Of a stretch of DNA of 64,000 nucleotides, positions 11,662 through 23,797 are shown piece after piece. Numbering within the stretch: the first letter of the stretch is position 1; each line of letters starts with the position of its first letter. Origin of the DNA: Tetracladium setigerum (lineage: Eukaryota; Ascomycota; Leotiomycetes; Helotiales). The translations under genes were made by a program, and so were the position numbers. The DNA lies in contig PZJY01000012.1 of NCBI GenBank assembly GCA_031472005.1, forward strand, positions 62,001 through 126,000. Reading direction: 5' to 3'. The notes below the pieces were generated by a model. That model ran no database searches. It was given only the letters and a program-made list of their open reading frames with translations, and was not told where the DNA came from.

Positions 11662-12820
11662 ATGTCCTCAACCAAACCCGTCGCGCTCGTAGTCGGTGCC
11701 AGCCGAGGAATTGGCCGTCAAGTCGCAATTGATCTTGCAAAGAACGGATATACAGGTACTGCACCCTTTTAAACCCCCCTCCCCCCTCCTCCATCCCCTT
11801 CTCACTAGGTAGTGGACGGAGCATACGGACTATCTGCTAACCCGTCTTACACAGTCGTGGTAGCAGCAAAATCTACCAGCGATGCGTACGCCACCACGCC
11901 CTTCCCTCCCGATCCAAACTCGCAACAGTCAACTATAAGCACGGTGGAGCGGGAGATCAAAGAGGCCGGAGGGGAGGCGAAGGCCGTTGTGGTTGACACG
12001 AGGGATTTCGAGAGTGTACAACGGATGGTGGAGGAGGCTGTCAATGTATGGAAAGGTACAAAGAAATTGAATGGAGAAGATGCACTGACCAGAGTACCTA
12101 GACATACGGACATATTGACGTTTTGGTATACAACTCTGGAGCAATATGGTGGGCATCTGTGGAGAACACCCCCATGAAACGTTTTCAATTGATGCAACGC
12201 ATCAATCCGGAAGGGCTATACGGCACGGTTCAAGCATTGCTTCCACATTTCAAGAAGAATGGGTGGAAGGGAAGGATCATTGTTGTCAGTCCACCCATAT
12301 ACTCGAGATTCTTCCGAGGGAAGACCGCATATGCCATGGGGAAGATTGGAATGAGCGTTTTGACAAAGGGATTGGCTATGGACTTTGAGCGAGAAGGGAG
12401 GGATGAAATGGCCATTACCAGTATATGGCCTGCTGCTGTTCGTTATCCCTTTTCTCTTCCTTTCCAAGATCTTCGTTGAACTGACAAATTACTGTATAGG
12501 CAATTCAATCAGCAGCTACTGGTACAATGACCAAAACAGACCCAACAGCCGAACGCGAACTGCGTAAGGCAACGATATACTCAGATGCTATCCTCGCCAT
12601 GCTACGAGCTCCAGCGAAGACCGTAAATGGATTGCTGGAATTGGATGAGGATTTCCTGCGTAAGTATGCTGGTGTGACGGATTTTGAGAAGTATGCTGTT
12701 GTGCCCGGGGCAGAGCCGAGGAGGATCATGCCTGCGAAGTTTCCGGATCTGACGGTAGAGGAGCAAGATGATGAGGGGAGGAGGACAGATAGTGTTAAGA
12801 TGAGAGCCTCAAAGATTTGA
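11662..12820 (+). CDS. Short-chain dehydrogenase/reductase, HSDL2-like
   Basis: NAD(P)-dependent oxidoreductase of the classical SDR superfamily, 313 residues. Exons are 11662-11755, 11855-12045, 12102-12437 and 12500-12820, totalling 942 bases. The Rossmann glycine motif GASRGIG is at about residues 13-19. The structural YNSGA segment and the catalytic YAMGK (Y-x-x-x-K) are present. The sequence after the catalytic lysine, with ITSIWPAA and QSAATG, resembles HSDL2-type dehydrogenases, which tend to be peroxisomal or mitochondrial. I see no clear targeting signal: the C-terminus is SKI and is only weakly like a PTS1. The substrate is unknown. The gene is divergent from the kappa-GST gene and convergent with the GH3 gene. 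The frame is intact. Confidence 0.9.
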
Positions 12821-13056
12821 TTGGAGGAATTCAAAAGCTGATTGTCAGAATTTATTTCACCCTTGTTTTTGAGTATACTTGACATTTCTCACATTCACCT
12901 CAACTCCGCATTTTTGCAACGAGACTTTGGACAAGTTGTGATACGTTCAGCAGTAAACATTTACTCATTAATCGTTCCTTTTTCGTCGTGCGTCATTACA
13001 AGTCATTACCTACAATTCTTTTGCCTTGCTCCCCCAATCCAACTTAAAAATCTCAC

Positions 13057-16000
13057 CTACAAATTCTTGCTCAACGGCAAATTCCTCGAGCTCGGCCCAA
13101 CATACACAGTCTTTGGATAATCGGTAATGACCCAATTCTGAGATGCCGTATCCCAATTACTCAGATCCCTCCTCAACAAATTCGCCGTGAATGTTGCACT
13201 CCCACCAGCAGCAATACTCAACCTCTCAAATCCTCTCAACACAACCTTTGGATCATCGGGTCCTCCCAATGACAAGTACAATTGAGGAACTTCTTCACCG
13301 TCGCGGTCACCGGTATTGGTGATGCTCGCAGTGACGGTGTAGAGGACATCCCAAGTTGAGGATTTCCGCCTGATGGTCCACTGGCCGGTGGAAGGGGTTG
13401 AGGAGATGAAGATAGTGCGTTTGGTGGGAGGAAGGATGATGCTTCTTCGCCGTATTCTGGATCAGCTGATGCTGTGCGGCCATCGGTTGTGTTGAGGTAT
13501 GGGTAGATATATTGCCAAATTCGTGGGAACTGCCATTGGGGAAGAGGTAATCGGAGAAACTACGTGAGAAGTTTCCGAATGTTGGAGCTGCAGCTGTGAA
13601 GCCCGTGGTGGGTGTGTATTCACCAGCATTGGCTTTGGTAATGGTTAGATTTGAGTATTCAAAGGTGGTGTATGAGAGACCAAAGCCGAATTCGTAGATT
13701 GGTGTTTTATTGGCTTTGTCGAACGCGCGATAGTCGATGAATACCCCTTCAGTGAAATCTTCTTGCGGTGCTCCAGCGCCGTTGTTAGGCTCGTATAGAA
13801 CGTCGGTGCCATAATCTGTGCGACTTCTTCCCCAGGTGAAAGGAGTTCGAGCTGCTGGGTTGACTTTTCCGTACAGAACATCTGTGATGCTGTTGCCACT
13901 TTCCTGTCCTGGGATCCCAGCCCAGAGAATAGCAGTGACGTTGGGATTATCGTACCAATCTGTGAGAATGGTTGGTCCTGGTGAGTGAATGACAACGATT
14001 GTGTTGTTACAAATGGCGGAGACGTTCTGGATGAGTGCATCGCCAGAGCCCCAAAGAGTGAGATTGTTGCGATCGCCTTCGTTGCCATCAACGCTGATAT
14101 AGCCTTCTCCCGAATTGGCGTTGACAAAGACAATGGCAGTAGCATATGCTTGACCTACAAGAGCAGCGATCTGGGATGTAGCATAATTGTCTGTAATACT
14201 TTCAAACCTGGTTCCATCTGCTCGCGCTTGGAACTTTAGACCTTCTTCTGGGGTGATGAGGTAGGGGAAGTTGGCAGTTCCAGATCCCCATCCCATTCCG
14301 AGTGTACCATTATTGCAACCACCTGAAAGAACAATCATTAGCTTCTGTCTGTTTCTCGGGAAGATGTTCCGTAGCTCTCGGGAATATCAGAACTTACGAT
14401 CGCCGCAGGAGTTTGGTCCCCGAAGGTTTGAACCTGCGTCTTCTCCAATAACAGCAACAAACTTCGGCTTCTCAAGTGGAAGAGTGCCATTCAAATTCTT
14501 CAACAAAACAGTGGATCTCGCACCGATATTTCGAATAAGTTCGTCGTGATCCCGTCTCACGTCAACATGGAAGTTGACTTGTTGAATATTCAATCCAACT
14601 CCAGCGTGAAGAGGTCCAAATGTAGCAGATGTCCAGGAGTCAAAGTTGATGGGAGGTTCATCTAGTGTAAGCCCAACCTTAAAATAACTTGCCATGATCC
14701 TCATCGCCATGTCATCGACTCGATATTCAGCAACAGTGCCATTGAGGACGGCAACGGTCAGATTTGTTCCCCAAAATGTGAGACCTGTGTTGAAAAGGGT
14801 ATCTCCTGGCATTGACATACTATTGATCGGAAGGTTAGCAAGAATATATCATGAACAATCAGTAGTGTCAGAACGTCGACTATATTTAGAATGATCTTCA
14901 GGGAAAATTGGGAATTTGCTCACTCCAGACCAGCAGCAGCCGAAGCTGCTCCGGAATGTTGAGCTTGCCAGTCACTCATGACAAACCCTTGAAATCCCAA
15001 CTCCTCCTTCAACAGGCCGTTTAGCAGCTTGGAATTCTGGCAACCGTAAGAATTGTTGATTTGATTGTACGAGCACATGATGGACCCCACTCCAGCACGA
15101 ATAGCGTCGGCAAATGGCCACATGTAAAGTTCATGCATCGTTTTGTCGTCGACATTGGAGGACAAAGATTCACTGATGTTGAAACCGTAACCCTTTGCCT
15201 CAGGTGCTTGTCTGAAATGTTCTTGCTCATTTGCAACTGGATTTGAGGTTAGTGGGTTTTCATTGCGATTTCCTCGAAATAAATTACGATTCCCGAGCAG
15301 GAAAATCAAGGCTTCTAACAAATAAGTTGCGAGGGAGCTGATAATTGAAACTTTCGTGGAGGTTTTCAAGAATTGGCTTGCGAAGTAATTGAAAAACTTA
15401 CTGAAATGTTTCGCACATGCCACAACACCAGCGTCTTGTGTTCCTCTCACTGTTTCTGCCATTCCAATTCCAGCTGTTTGAAGTCAGTAATCAACTTTCA
15501 AATTTTGACAGAGCAGAACACACTCACTCAGATATGGATCGGGGGAAAATCCTTCCCAATTTCGTCCACCTTCAGGATGTCTTCCAATCGGCCCTGCAAC
15601 AGGCCCGAGAACAACAGAAACACCTTTCGCTTTATGCTCCTGGCCCATGGCATATCCTCTCGCATACATGAGACCGCGATCAAAAGTGGCCGCAGCACTT
15701 TGCCCGGAAGAAAAAACACTAGAATAATCACCGAAGCGGACACCGACGGGAGAGTCTTGCATACAGAGAGAACGAAGACCAAGTCGAGGAATGGCTCCAA
15801 CCTGCTAGGGTTAGTTATCAGTTCTGGAAATATCAAGAGTTACTCACTTGTCCAACACATTGCTCTCCAGTCCAGCCAACACCTGTAGTCAAATTGACCT
15901 TTTCAAGAAGTGTCATTTGTGAGACAAAATCTTTGGCTTTGGCATATGCCGCTGCCCACTCGCCTTGTCCCGTCATCCATGGTGAAGGATAGAACGGCGG

Positions 16001-16173
16001 AGAGGTAGCTAATCCGCCACCTGTACTGTTTGGAGTGCCCTGAACAGTTATTATTTGAATTTTGGAAGATTTTGAAGGGAATGTCTCACTCCTGGATTGT
16101 ACTGCCGTGGGAGAACAACATGAGACGCAACTAAGGATACACCTAACAGGACAGCCTGCAACGAGATAAGCAT
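13057..16173 (-). CDS. Secreted GH3 beta-glucosidase, two one-base frame breaks
   Basis: Family 3 beta-glucosidase that would release glucose from cellobiose and other beta-glucosides. Exons are 16173-16090, 16039-15848, 15801-15528, 15473-15402, 15236-14924, 14819-14398 and 14322-13057. A signal peptide follows the start at 16173. The catalytic nucleophile motif GFVMSDWQAQHSG is in exon 5, with KHF and GRNWEGFSPDPYL landmarks before it and a fibronectin-type-III-like C-terminal region. Exon sum is 2623, two bases short of 875 codons. The two losses map to T-T pairs of the coding strand at 13529-13528 (the conserved continuation is PRIWQYIYPYLN) and 13354-13353 (the continuation is WDVLYTVTASI). 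Each shifts by one base, so the C-terminal 150 residues are scrambled if read literally. A TATA-like element (ATATAAAT, minus strand) lies near 16332-16339. Confidence 0.9.
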
Positions 16174-18041
16174 GATGTAATTCTTTTCCTCGACAACTAA
16201 GTGTCTATGACATTTCTCAGTGAATTGGGTTCAGTGAGATATACATGTAGATGCTGGTCGCCTTGGTGATAGCTTCCTGTGCTACCCTCCCGTCTCCGCT
16301 TCCCTATGAGATTCGAGCTAAGAAAGCCTGATTTATATCGAAGCTAATGTGCAAGAAGTCGCATCCGTCTTCGTTTCCTATCCTAATTCCTGACTACGTC
16401 GCGAAGTAGAATCTTGTGATCTGCAACTTGGTATTCGTACCCTCCAAGTCATCAGATGTTCCTCTGCCGATATAAGAGGCCAAGGGGTTTAAGGTTAACG
16501 TTGCAACTGCGTAGTGGAGTTGTGGAATTGGAGATGATTCGAGGTCGGAGCTATCTTGTCAACGGTCCAGGATGTAGGGCCGGCGCCATCGATGCAAGCC
16601 AGTTGTTGGTTTTCTTCCTGGTCTACTACTGGTCTCATACTCGAGTATTCCCCATCTTCCCCATCTTCTCCTCGTCTCATTTTCTCGTTGTCGGTGAGAG
16701 AGCGGAAATGTTTGATGGACGTCATCTTCTTCCTCGGGACTTTCTGGAAGGAATCCCTGTCCATGTAGTGCCAGATCCGCGTTGGCGTTCAGCGGGGAAG
16801 GCGCCGAACATTGTACCCGCTCTCCCCGAACCCACACACGTCAGACGTCGTGATTGCCGGTCTGCCTCTGGGAAATTCTCGGTTGTTATTATTATTACAG
16901 CATTGTGTTGTGGTCTAGACATTCACCACTCCCTCTGCTTTGATTGCGCCTTTTCAAGGGTAATCTAAAGACAGGATACTTCAAAATCATGTGTTATTAT
17001 TGATCACCATATCCGCCAGAATCCGACCCTGTTCACTATTACTTTGCTTGCCAATCCAAGTCTACACTTGTGAATCTACTTGTGCCCCTCATTACTATTT
17101 ACCCCACTTTCTCTGAAGTATCACAGCATCATCTCCCCGCTCAAAATGCACAAGTCACGAACGTGTTATTAGTTGCCCTTCGGCCCGTTGTCATGAGCTT
17201 CGCAAGCTTCTCCGGCAGCTGGAATCGTTGAGTCTGCAGTAAGCTGAGACCGAGGTGTCACAGTATCTTCAGACGGTATGTTTAGTGCGGAAGATTTTCA
17301 AAACACACAGATCCTTATGGGGTTTCCTCGGATCTGTCGGACGTTGGCATAAACTTTGAATTATGGGGGTGAATAACGACAGAGGAGGTTTACGATAATG
17401 CGGAGGAGAAAGAAACGAAGTGTCTGTCTAGGTTGGAGGACAAGGTTGTGAAATATTATGTGGTATAAGTTTCCAAATCCTTTTAACTTATAGGTTATAA
17501 GTTTATTTAGATCCGGAATATAGGTATCTATAAGTTATTAAGGTATTAGTTTAATAAGTAATAATAGATATTACAAAAAATATAAGCTGTCGGAACGAAT
17601 TTTTGCAAGAAGACTTAATTACAAAGTCAACAAACTCTTCCTCATCTACTAAGTTCATATACATGGTGTAAAATCCATCGGAGATATGTAACTAATAGAG
17701 AGATTGTTCCAGGCTTTCTCTGTCGAAAACTACCTACACTAATCTCACGAGCCTGGCCAACGTGCATGCTCCATTTGATATGTTATGAGCCCCCTATCCC
17801 CTGCCAGTTCCAAAGACAACAGTAGGAAGAAAAATGCTCTGCCAAGTTCAGAAACCCATTCAAAATCGAAAGATAGAAATAAGAGCACGGAATTGAATAT
17901 TCAGTGGCCCTAATTCATGAATGTACGATTTCCATAAGAACCCTTTGATTCGGAGGATAGACAATTCTACCCCGCGGTCGCCACTTCTATCACGCCAACC
18001 GCCAACTTAGAAACTCTCCAACGATTTGCCTGAGCACACAA
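16174..18041. other. Intergenic region with AT-rich patch
   Basis: About 1.9 kb. It holds the GH3 promoter and the 3' flank of the F-box gene. An open frame of 170 codons at 16456-16968 has no domain or start context I trust. Around 17160-17270 a broken frame encodes a leucine/arginine-rich helix-like stretch and may be a decayed gene remnant. Around 17450-17590 the sequence becomes very AT-rich with repeated TATAAGTT-like words. Confidence 0.4.
16332..16339 (-). promoter_or_regulatory. TATA-like element of the GH3 gene
   Basis: The minus strand reads ATATAAAT about 160 bases upstream of the GH3 start codon. Motif-based call only. Confidence 0.3.
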
Positions 18042-19787
18042 TCAACCCATAATTATTCCAATGAGTTGACCGCTTGCCATCAAGGGACCTCGTCCTCCAT
18101 TGGGATTAGGCCCTCCCTGATCACCCTTCCCCTCAGTTTCATCCTGCTCATCATCACTATCACCAGGCCCGAATGATTCTGGATCCCAACTGCCTAGCTT
18201 GAAGAATAAAAATTCTAACCCAGCAGTTTCACAAGCCTTTGCCAACGGCCGCCCAATCTTTGCATGCTTGCGATCTGGGTGTACTTCTAGAAACTCCAGT
18301 AGAGGCACTACTTCTTCTTTCTGCGACAGTACTTCCAACATCTCCTCAAGGAAGACATCATCGCAGTCGTAAATAGTCAATCTCTTCAAAGGTTTTGGGA
18401 AAATATCGACTAGCCTCCAAATCTGTGGCTCACTTTCTGAGCCGTCGGTGTCAGCGTCAATCGGGTATTCGTCGTAAATCAAACCGTGTAAGATTGGAAA
18501 TTCGATTGTCAACTCTCTCAAGCATTCGAAATCGATCAGGGGACCGAGGCCTTCAGTGCGCGGTTCAGAAGTAAACGCTGCTATTTGGCCGCCGCTACTG
18601 AGTTCAAGGGATTTCAGAGTCGTGTTCAAGTGTGAAATTGCTTCACCCCAGTGCCGCGGAAGGAATTCTGCATCTCCCATGATAGCTCCCCCATGACGAA
18701 ATTTAAGACGTTCAAGAGATGTGAAACAGGGTAGAAATTCGACCAGTCTGTTACCATCAAAAGTGCCATTAATATTTAGTTCCTTCAGATGGTAGATCTG
18801 TGTCGTGTCGAGCTCGTCGTCTTGGTCGACGACCACCTGATTGGCCAATACCTTCTCCATAGATTTCAATCGGACAAAAGGAATGATGGAGTAGATTCCC
18901 ATGCCCCTTTCAGTGTCATGGTAATAAGTTGATGCCGCACTGAGGTGTGATAACGAGCAGCCAGACGTATCATTCGAGCCCTGTAGACGGGCGGCCTTTT
19001 CGAATAATTCTTCTATGAAGACATGTCCAGGATAGCGACCTTGCCCCAGAAGTTCGATATACTCAAGACAAGGAGTCTGACAGAGTAGAAGTGCAATAAA
19101 GGGATCCCAGTCTCCACGCTTCAGACCGCTCTTGAATTCAGCCATGTCGTCAATATTTGTAGTTTGATGAAAGATGTCCGCGCATCGATCAAATTCTTCT
19201 TCAGTGAAGCTTGTCACGTCAATTGGACTTTCCACACTCGCATCAGCGAAGATCCTTTTAACAAATCGACCATTCTGTGGTACTGCTAAGAGTCGTTTTA
19301 TCAGGGCAGGAAGCGAGTGTCGCCCAGCTTGCGACACTGTATCGAATAAAAAGGGGGTCGTGATCTGTGGGCTCAAGTCAGTAAGAATTGGTTGCCGCCA
19401 CTGTTCTCGGCAAGTGAGGGCTTGTAACACATGCGAACAGAACAAATTGGAACGCAGTTGAACTAACATCGAAACACTATGCTAAGTTTCTAGGATCTGG
19501 AAAGGAATTGGCGATTTGCCGTTCAAGCTACACTAATTCAAAATGAACGAGTAGACCAGAGATAGACTTACATCATGAAGGCGCTTTGAACAAACTGAGA
19601 GATGCTGTAAGTCGCTTTTGATATGATTGAACGGATTTCTGTCGAACATTCTTTCCTGTTCGAAAGAATATTGAACTATCATGTTTCCTACAATATTTGA
19701 GAGGATTTCGTCCGGCATGATCTCCAACGAGGGGATTGAAGAAGACATGGTGCCCGTGTTTATGCTGTCAGCGAGACGCTGTGACAT
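18042..19787 (-). CDS. F-box-like, leucine-rich hypothetical protein
   Basis: Probable F-box protein, that is, a substrate-recruiting subunit of an SCF ubiquitin ligase. Exons are about 19787-19572 and 19481-18042, both phase 0, with a GTAAGT donor. The N-terminal LEIMPDEILSNIVGNM matches the F-box helix pattern (L-P-x-E-I-L). The body contains spaced leucine-rich strand/helix units such as LKELNI and LRELTIEFP. The tail, with DDEQDETEGKGDQGGPNPNGG, is acidic then glycine-rich. Start choice is uncertain: ATG at 19787 follows a possible 5'-UTR intron (GTAAGT...GTGTAG), and ATG at 19748 is in the same frame. Such proteins are numerous and fast-evolving in ascomycetes, so the target is unknown. 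Confidence 0.75.
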
Positions 19788-20912
19788 AACTACACTGGAG
19801 GTCAGCAGAATCCTGAAGGACATGATCAACATGGCTATAAGGTGATAAGCTGCAGTACTTACTTTCAATCGATTATTCTGATATAGTCGTTTTAAGCAGA
19901 ATATCTCCAGAATATAGTGGACGCTGAAGAGCCGGTACAGGATGATTAAATAAATGAAAGAAGTTGGTGGTAGGCGCGTAGGTACTGTGCTGTACGTTGA
20001 CCGGACTTGCTGTAGCTTGGCGTACAGCGTTATAGTTGTTTTTTGCCTAAAGTAGTTACAGCTACAGTAACGCCCCTGCCGGTGTGGTTGGTCACGTGAT
20101 TATTGGAATGTTAGATGGCCATCACAATAACCTCTATAATTAATATAATAATAATAATAATAGAATAACTCGCTTATTGAGGTTTTCTGATAGCTTGCTA
20201 TTACACTAGTTGTAAGCAGATGTCGAACAGATGATAGTACTTCCTCTTTGAATCTGAGCCACTCGAAGAAATAGTAGGTGACACTTCGCTAGATCGCACA
20301 TAATAATTACACTATTAGCTAGAACAAGTACCTGGAGAATCCAAGCTCGATGCTAGAATACTCGATCATAGATTAATGAATGAAAGCAGGTTGTCTTCGC
20401 AATTGTTATTGTTAATACCGTATTAGTCTTCTTTGGCGGATTCGAGCCAGCGCTACCCAATATGTGAGGAGAACGAGAGTGGAACAAGAACGGAGAACAT
20501 GTAACACCGAATTCCTTGAGTTCTATCGTGATGCACAGTACCTCATGATATCGATGAGCTCAGCACGTTGACCTTGCTCCTGCCCCAGCCATGAAACTAC
20601 GATTCTCGCATTTCTCGGTCATGATCTGAACCTGCAACGCTCTCCCCTTTGCTCTCTCAGCAAGATCAGCGGACAGATTAGTCAGTATTGAATAGAGGGC
20701 ACTGTACAGTGTGTCTTTTAGGTCTCTTTGGTATTTTTGGGAGCATTGGCGGCTGGAATGGATGTGATATTTTTCTACAAGTGGTGGAGTCAGTTATTAA
20801 TTGCCCAAGGCTTAAGCTACAGCTCTTCTATCATTCCATGCGCCAATATTTAGACAAACGTGCACAATTTAGCTCTTAGGACGAATTAGAGTTGACTTCA
20901 TCAAATGGCCTA
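19788..20912. other. Intergenic region with small AT-rich repeat relic
   Basis: About 1.1 kb between the F-box promoter and the sulfatase 3' end. It includes a run of AAT/TAA units near 20140-20165, flanked by an imperfect inverted pair (AACCTCTATAA ... TTATTGAGGTT, about 20130-20183). This looks like a remnant of a small terminal-inverted-repeat element. No gene is seen. Confidence 0.4.
20130..20183. repeat. Imperfect inverted repeat around an (AAT)n tract, possible MITE remnant
   Basis: The left arm AACCTCTATAA and right arm TTATTGAGGTT pair with one mismatch, separated by an AT-only tract and CTCGC. The 13-base word CTCGCTTATTGAG inside it recurs at about 27751-27763 next to another AT-rich tract. 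This is suggestive of shared transposon ends, but too short for a family call. Confidence 0.35.
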
Positions 20913-22863
20913 TCAAGCAAGCACCTCCTGCTGCCCCGTTTCAGCAACGTAAATGCTCCAATTCTCCACAAGCCTCGTCAACACGTCTGGCTTCTTGTCT
21001 GATAAGTCGTGTAGCTCAGCAGGATCATCCTTCAAATTGTACAGCTCCCACTCTCCTCTGCCCCTAGGCGGCAAAAGCCACACGGCTTTCCAATTACCTT
21101 CTCGGATAGCTCGGTTGCCAAATAACTCCCAGCCGTGGATGTGACCCTCATCACCATGTACGGGGATTTCAAACCCAGGAGATGAAAGGTGTTGAACCCA
21201 CGACTTTCCCCGTGGTGTTACAACTTCCCTCCCTTGAAACTCTGTACCTGGGTGCGGTACTCCAGCGAGATCCAAAACAGTAGGTAGAATGTCCATTACT
21301 GTTGTGAACGAATGCGTTATGCTATTCAGCGAGGAAGAAATTGGCGGATATCGAATGATGCATGGGCAGCGAATTCCACCTTCTGTTGACCAACCTTTGA
21401 ATCCACGTGACGGAGCAGTTGCAGCGCATGCCCACCTTGGTCCAACAAGTGTGAATGAGTCTGCGTTTCCAATATTCTCATAGCTGTTGTCATAATACTT
21501 TGCAATCATTGCTGCCATGACGCTAAGACCACCTCCAAATAGCTAAGAAGTTTTATTAGTCTGTACTGTTGAATCAGAACCAAGACACGACTCAAAGAAC
21601 GAAGCCGCGGGTGCTTATCATTCAAGAAGACCAGAGTGTTCGAAGCACACCAATACGGGCGATGGGCTGCCATGCAGTGGTATGGAGAAAGGAACTTGGG
21701 GTCCTTACCGGAAAAGCTTCTAAAAGAGCTCCTTCAGCTCCATTGTCAGACATGAAAAGAACAAAGGTATTATCTAGCTCTTGTATTGATTCCAAATAGT
21801 TCAAGACTCTGCCAATGTTCTCATCCATAGTATCCACCATCGCTGAATAAACTTCCATTTTCTTTGCGGATATCTTGCGTTCTTCAACACTGAGTTCGTT
21901 CCAGGGCTTACCTATCATCCCAACAGGAGGAGCAGGCTCAACACCTTCAGGGACCAGTCCAAGCTCGATCAAGCGCTGAAGTCTGCTCTTAGACAATGCA
22001 TCAGGCCCATCATCGTATTTTCCGACTGCAATTATCAGCAATGTGCATCTTGTATTATGTCTGCAGTCATATTGATCGACTTACCATATCGTGATATGGA
22101 TTCTTTAGATGCCTGCAAGGGCCAATGAGGAGCAGTATAGGCAAGGTACGCAAAGAATGGCTTGCTCTTCTCTTCTTTAGTTCTACCACCTAGCTGTTCT
22201 AGGAGCTTGTCCGTGAACGTTCGTGTTGAGAAGAAATCTTTTGGTAAGTTTTCAGGAGCTAAAAAGGTGTCGTTCTCCATGTAAAAATCTGCATTGTTCA
22301 GAACTGGAATTTTGACATCGTCATCAGAAAGCTGAGGCTCCCACGCGTGGTGGTTCCCTGCACCGGGAAGCAATGTAAAGCTCCTATGAAATCCTCGAGA
22401 ACAAGGGGCATGGTCTTTTGTCATTCCCAAATGCCTAAACGGAGGTAAGCAACACAGTCTATCAAGTGTTAGGCTAGCTGATCACAACTTACCACTTTCC
22501 GGACATGGTGGTGAAGTATCCAGCGTCGGCTAGAATCTCAGGTATTGCTGCAACTTTCCAATTTAGATACCCCTCATAGCCAGACTTGTTGCCATCAAAA
22601 CCTGGATTTCTTTTGGCGATACCCGGCGTCGCTTCTGCCATTTGGCCCAATCCAGCAATATGGTTATCCGTGCCAGAGAATAGCATTGACCTGGTTGGCG
22701 AACATGCTGATGCAGTGTGAAAGTCAGTCATTCGAATGCCTTCCTTTGCAAGTCTGTCTAAAGCCGGTGTTTGGATCTCAGAGCCATACGGCCCAGTATC
22801 ACTAAAGCCTAAGTCATCGGCGACTACCAGCAGAAAGTTGGGACGCTTTTTTGTTGCTGCCAT
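20913..22863 (-). CDS. Arylsulfatase-type sulfatase
   Basis: Type I sulfatase that hydrolyses sulfate esters. Exons are 22863-22493, 22434-22085, 22025-21709 and 21542-20913, together 1668 bases (555 residues). The formylglycine motif C-S-P-T-R-S has its cysteine at residue 54, and the metal-binding ADD is at about residues 15-17. KWHLG and GKW-type segments and the C-terminal ELYNLKDDPAELHDLS stretch match bacterial/fungal arylsulfatases. No signal peptide is visible (MAATKKRPNFLLVVADD), so the enzyme is probably cytosolic and acts on imported sulfate esters. It is divergent from an ACS-family transporter gene about 0.9 kb away, which supports a sulfur-scavenging role. The frame is intact. 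The substrate (aryl or choline sulfate, or another ester) is unknown, though the CSPTR context and length favour a general arylsulfatase. Confidence 0.93.
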
Positions 22864-23797
22864 TGCGATTCTTGAAAGTACAATCTGATAATGAAGCTGA
22901 TACTATCAATTTTTATTTTTGGAAGCATCGCAAATCTAGTCAGAGAAGAGTTGAAGAGGTGGCACGGAGGTAGTGGTAGCGCTTCGAGAGAGGAACCTGT
23001 CCAAGAGTGGGTCGTGAACGATTTCTCTTATCTGAATCCATGATACAAAAGTGGATGAGTGGATTTAGAGCTTATGAGTCGGGTCCAGAAAACGGCAAAT
23101 GAGTTGGTTGTATTGTTAGTCTGTTGGTATTGAGAGCCGCGTGAAGTTTTCAAGCGCGAGAGACTCCCAATTCAACACAACAGCGTCCAGCGAGTTCCAA
23201 TGCAATAATTACTAGATAGGGCTAAATGTTTTGCTTCACTTCACCTCGAGCAGGAAATTTCCATTCTAATGCCGTCCTGTACTTACAATCGTCCTCTTGG
23301 AATATACCTCATGACTTGTTGGCAAGCGCCAAGACTGTATCTCTCGCGTGATATGGGGCAATATTGCGTGCGAGACTTGAGATGAGCCTTGGTCTCTCGG
23401 GTTCCAAAATTCTCCCAACAAAGGAGAGAGTGCTTTGACAGATGTTGGTGTATGCATCACGGAGTTATTGAACACTTTGCTTCGCCCCTGTCCTTTAGCG
23501 ATTTGTCCCGCTCGAGGGACCCAATGAGACGCGATGCCAGCAACTACGAATGAACGCAGTTGATGTTTGTTAAGCTTAGAAAGTACCTGTAATGATAATA
23601 TGTCTCCGAGGATGTATGTGTTGTCTTAAAGATAAGTGGAGTTTGAATCTCTAGCCACCTTTGGGCGAGGTTGCCTATAGATATAAAGGTAGGCATGTGA
23701 AGCTGGATTCTGACAAGTTGAACTTCCAATCAGCAAAAGTGTGCAGAAGAAGATCTGTAGCTACAGCCAGATTTCTTCTCTTCACACTTCCCCAACC
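22864..23797. promoter_or_regulatory. Divergent promoter region, sulfatase and transporter
   Basis: A 934-base gap between two divergent genes. A TATA-like box lies at 23682-23688 on the transporter side. It should contain shared upstream elements if the two genes are co-regulated, for example by sulfur limitation. I did not recognise a definite sulfur-regulator site. Confidence 0.45.
23682..23688 (+). promoter_or_regulatory. TATA-like box of the transporter gene
   Basis: TATAAAG about 110 bases upstream of the ATG at 23798. Confidence 0.4.

Noticed and set aside
16456..16968. 170-codon open frame on the plus strand
   Set aside because: No domain, start context or splice structure, and frame composition like other chance frames in the region.
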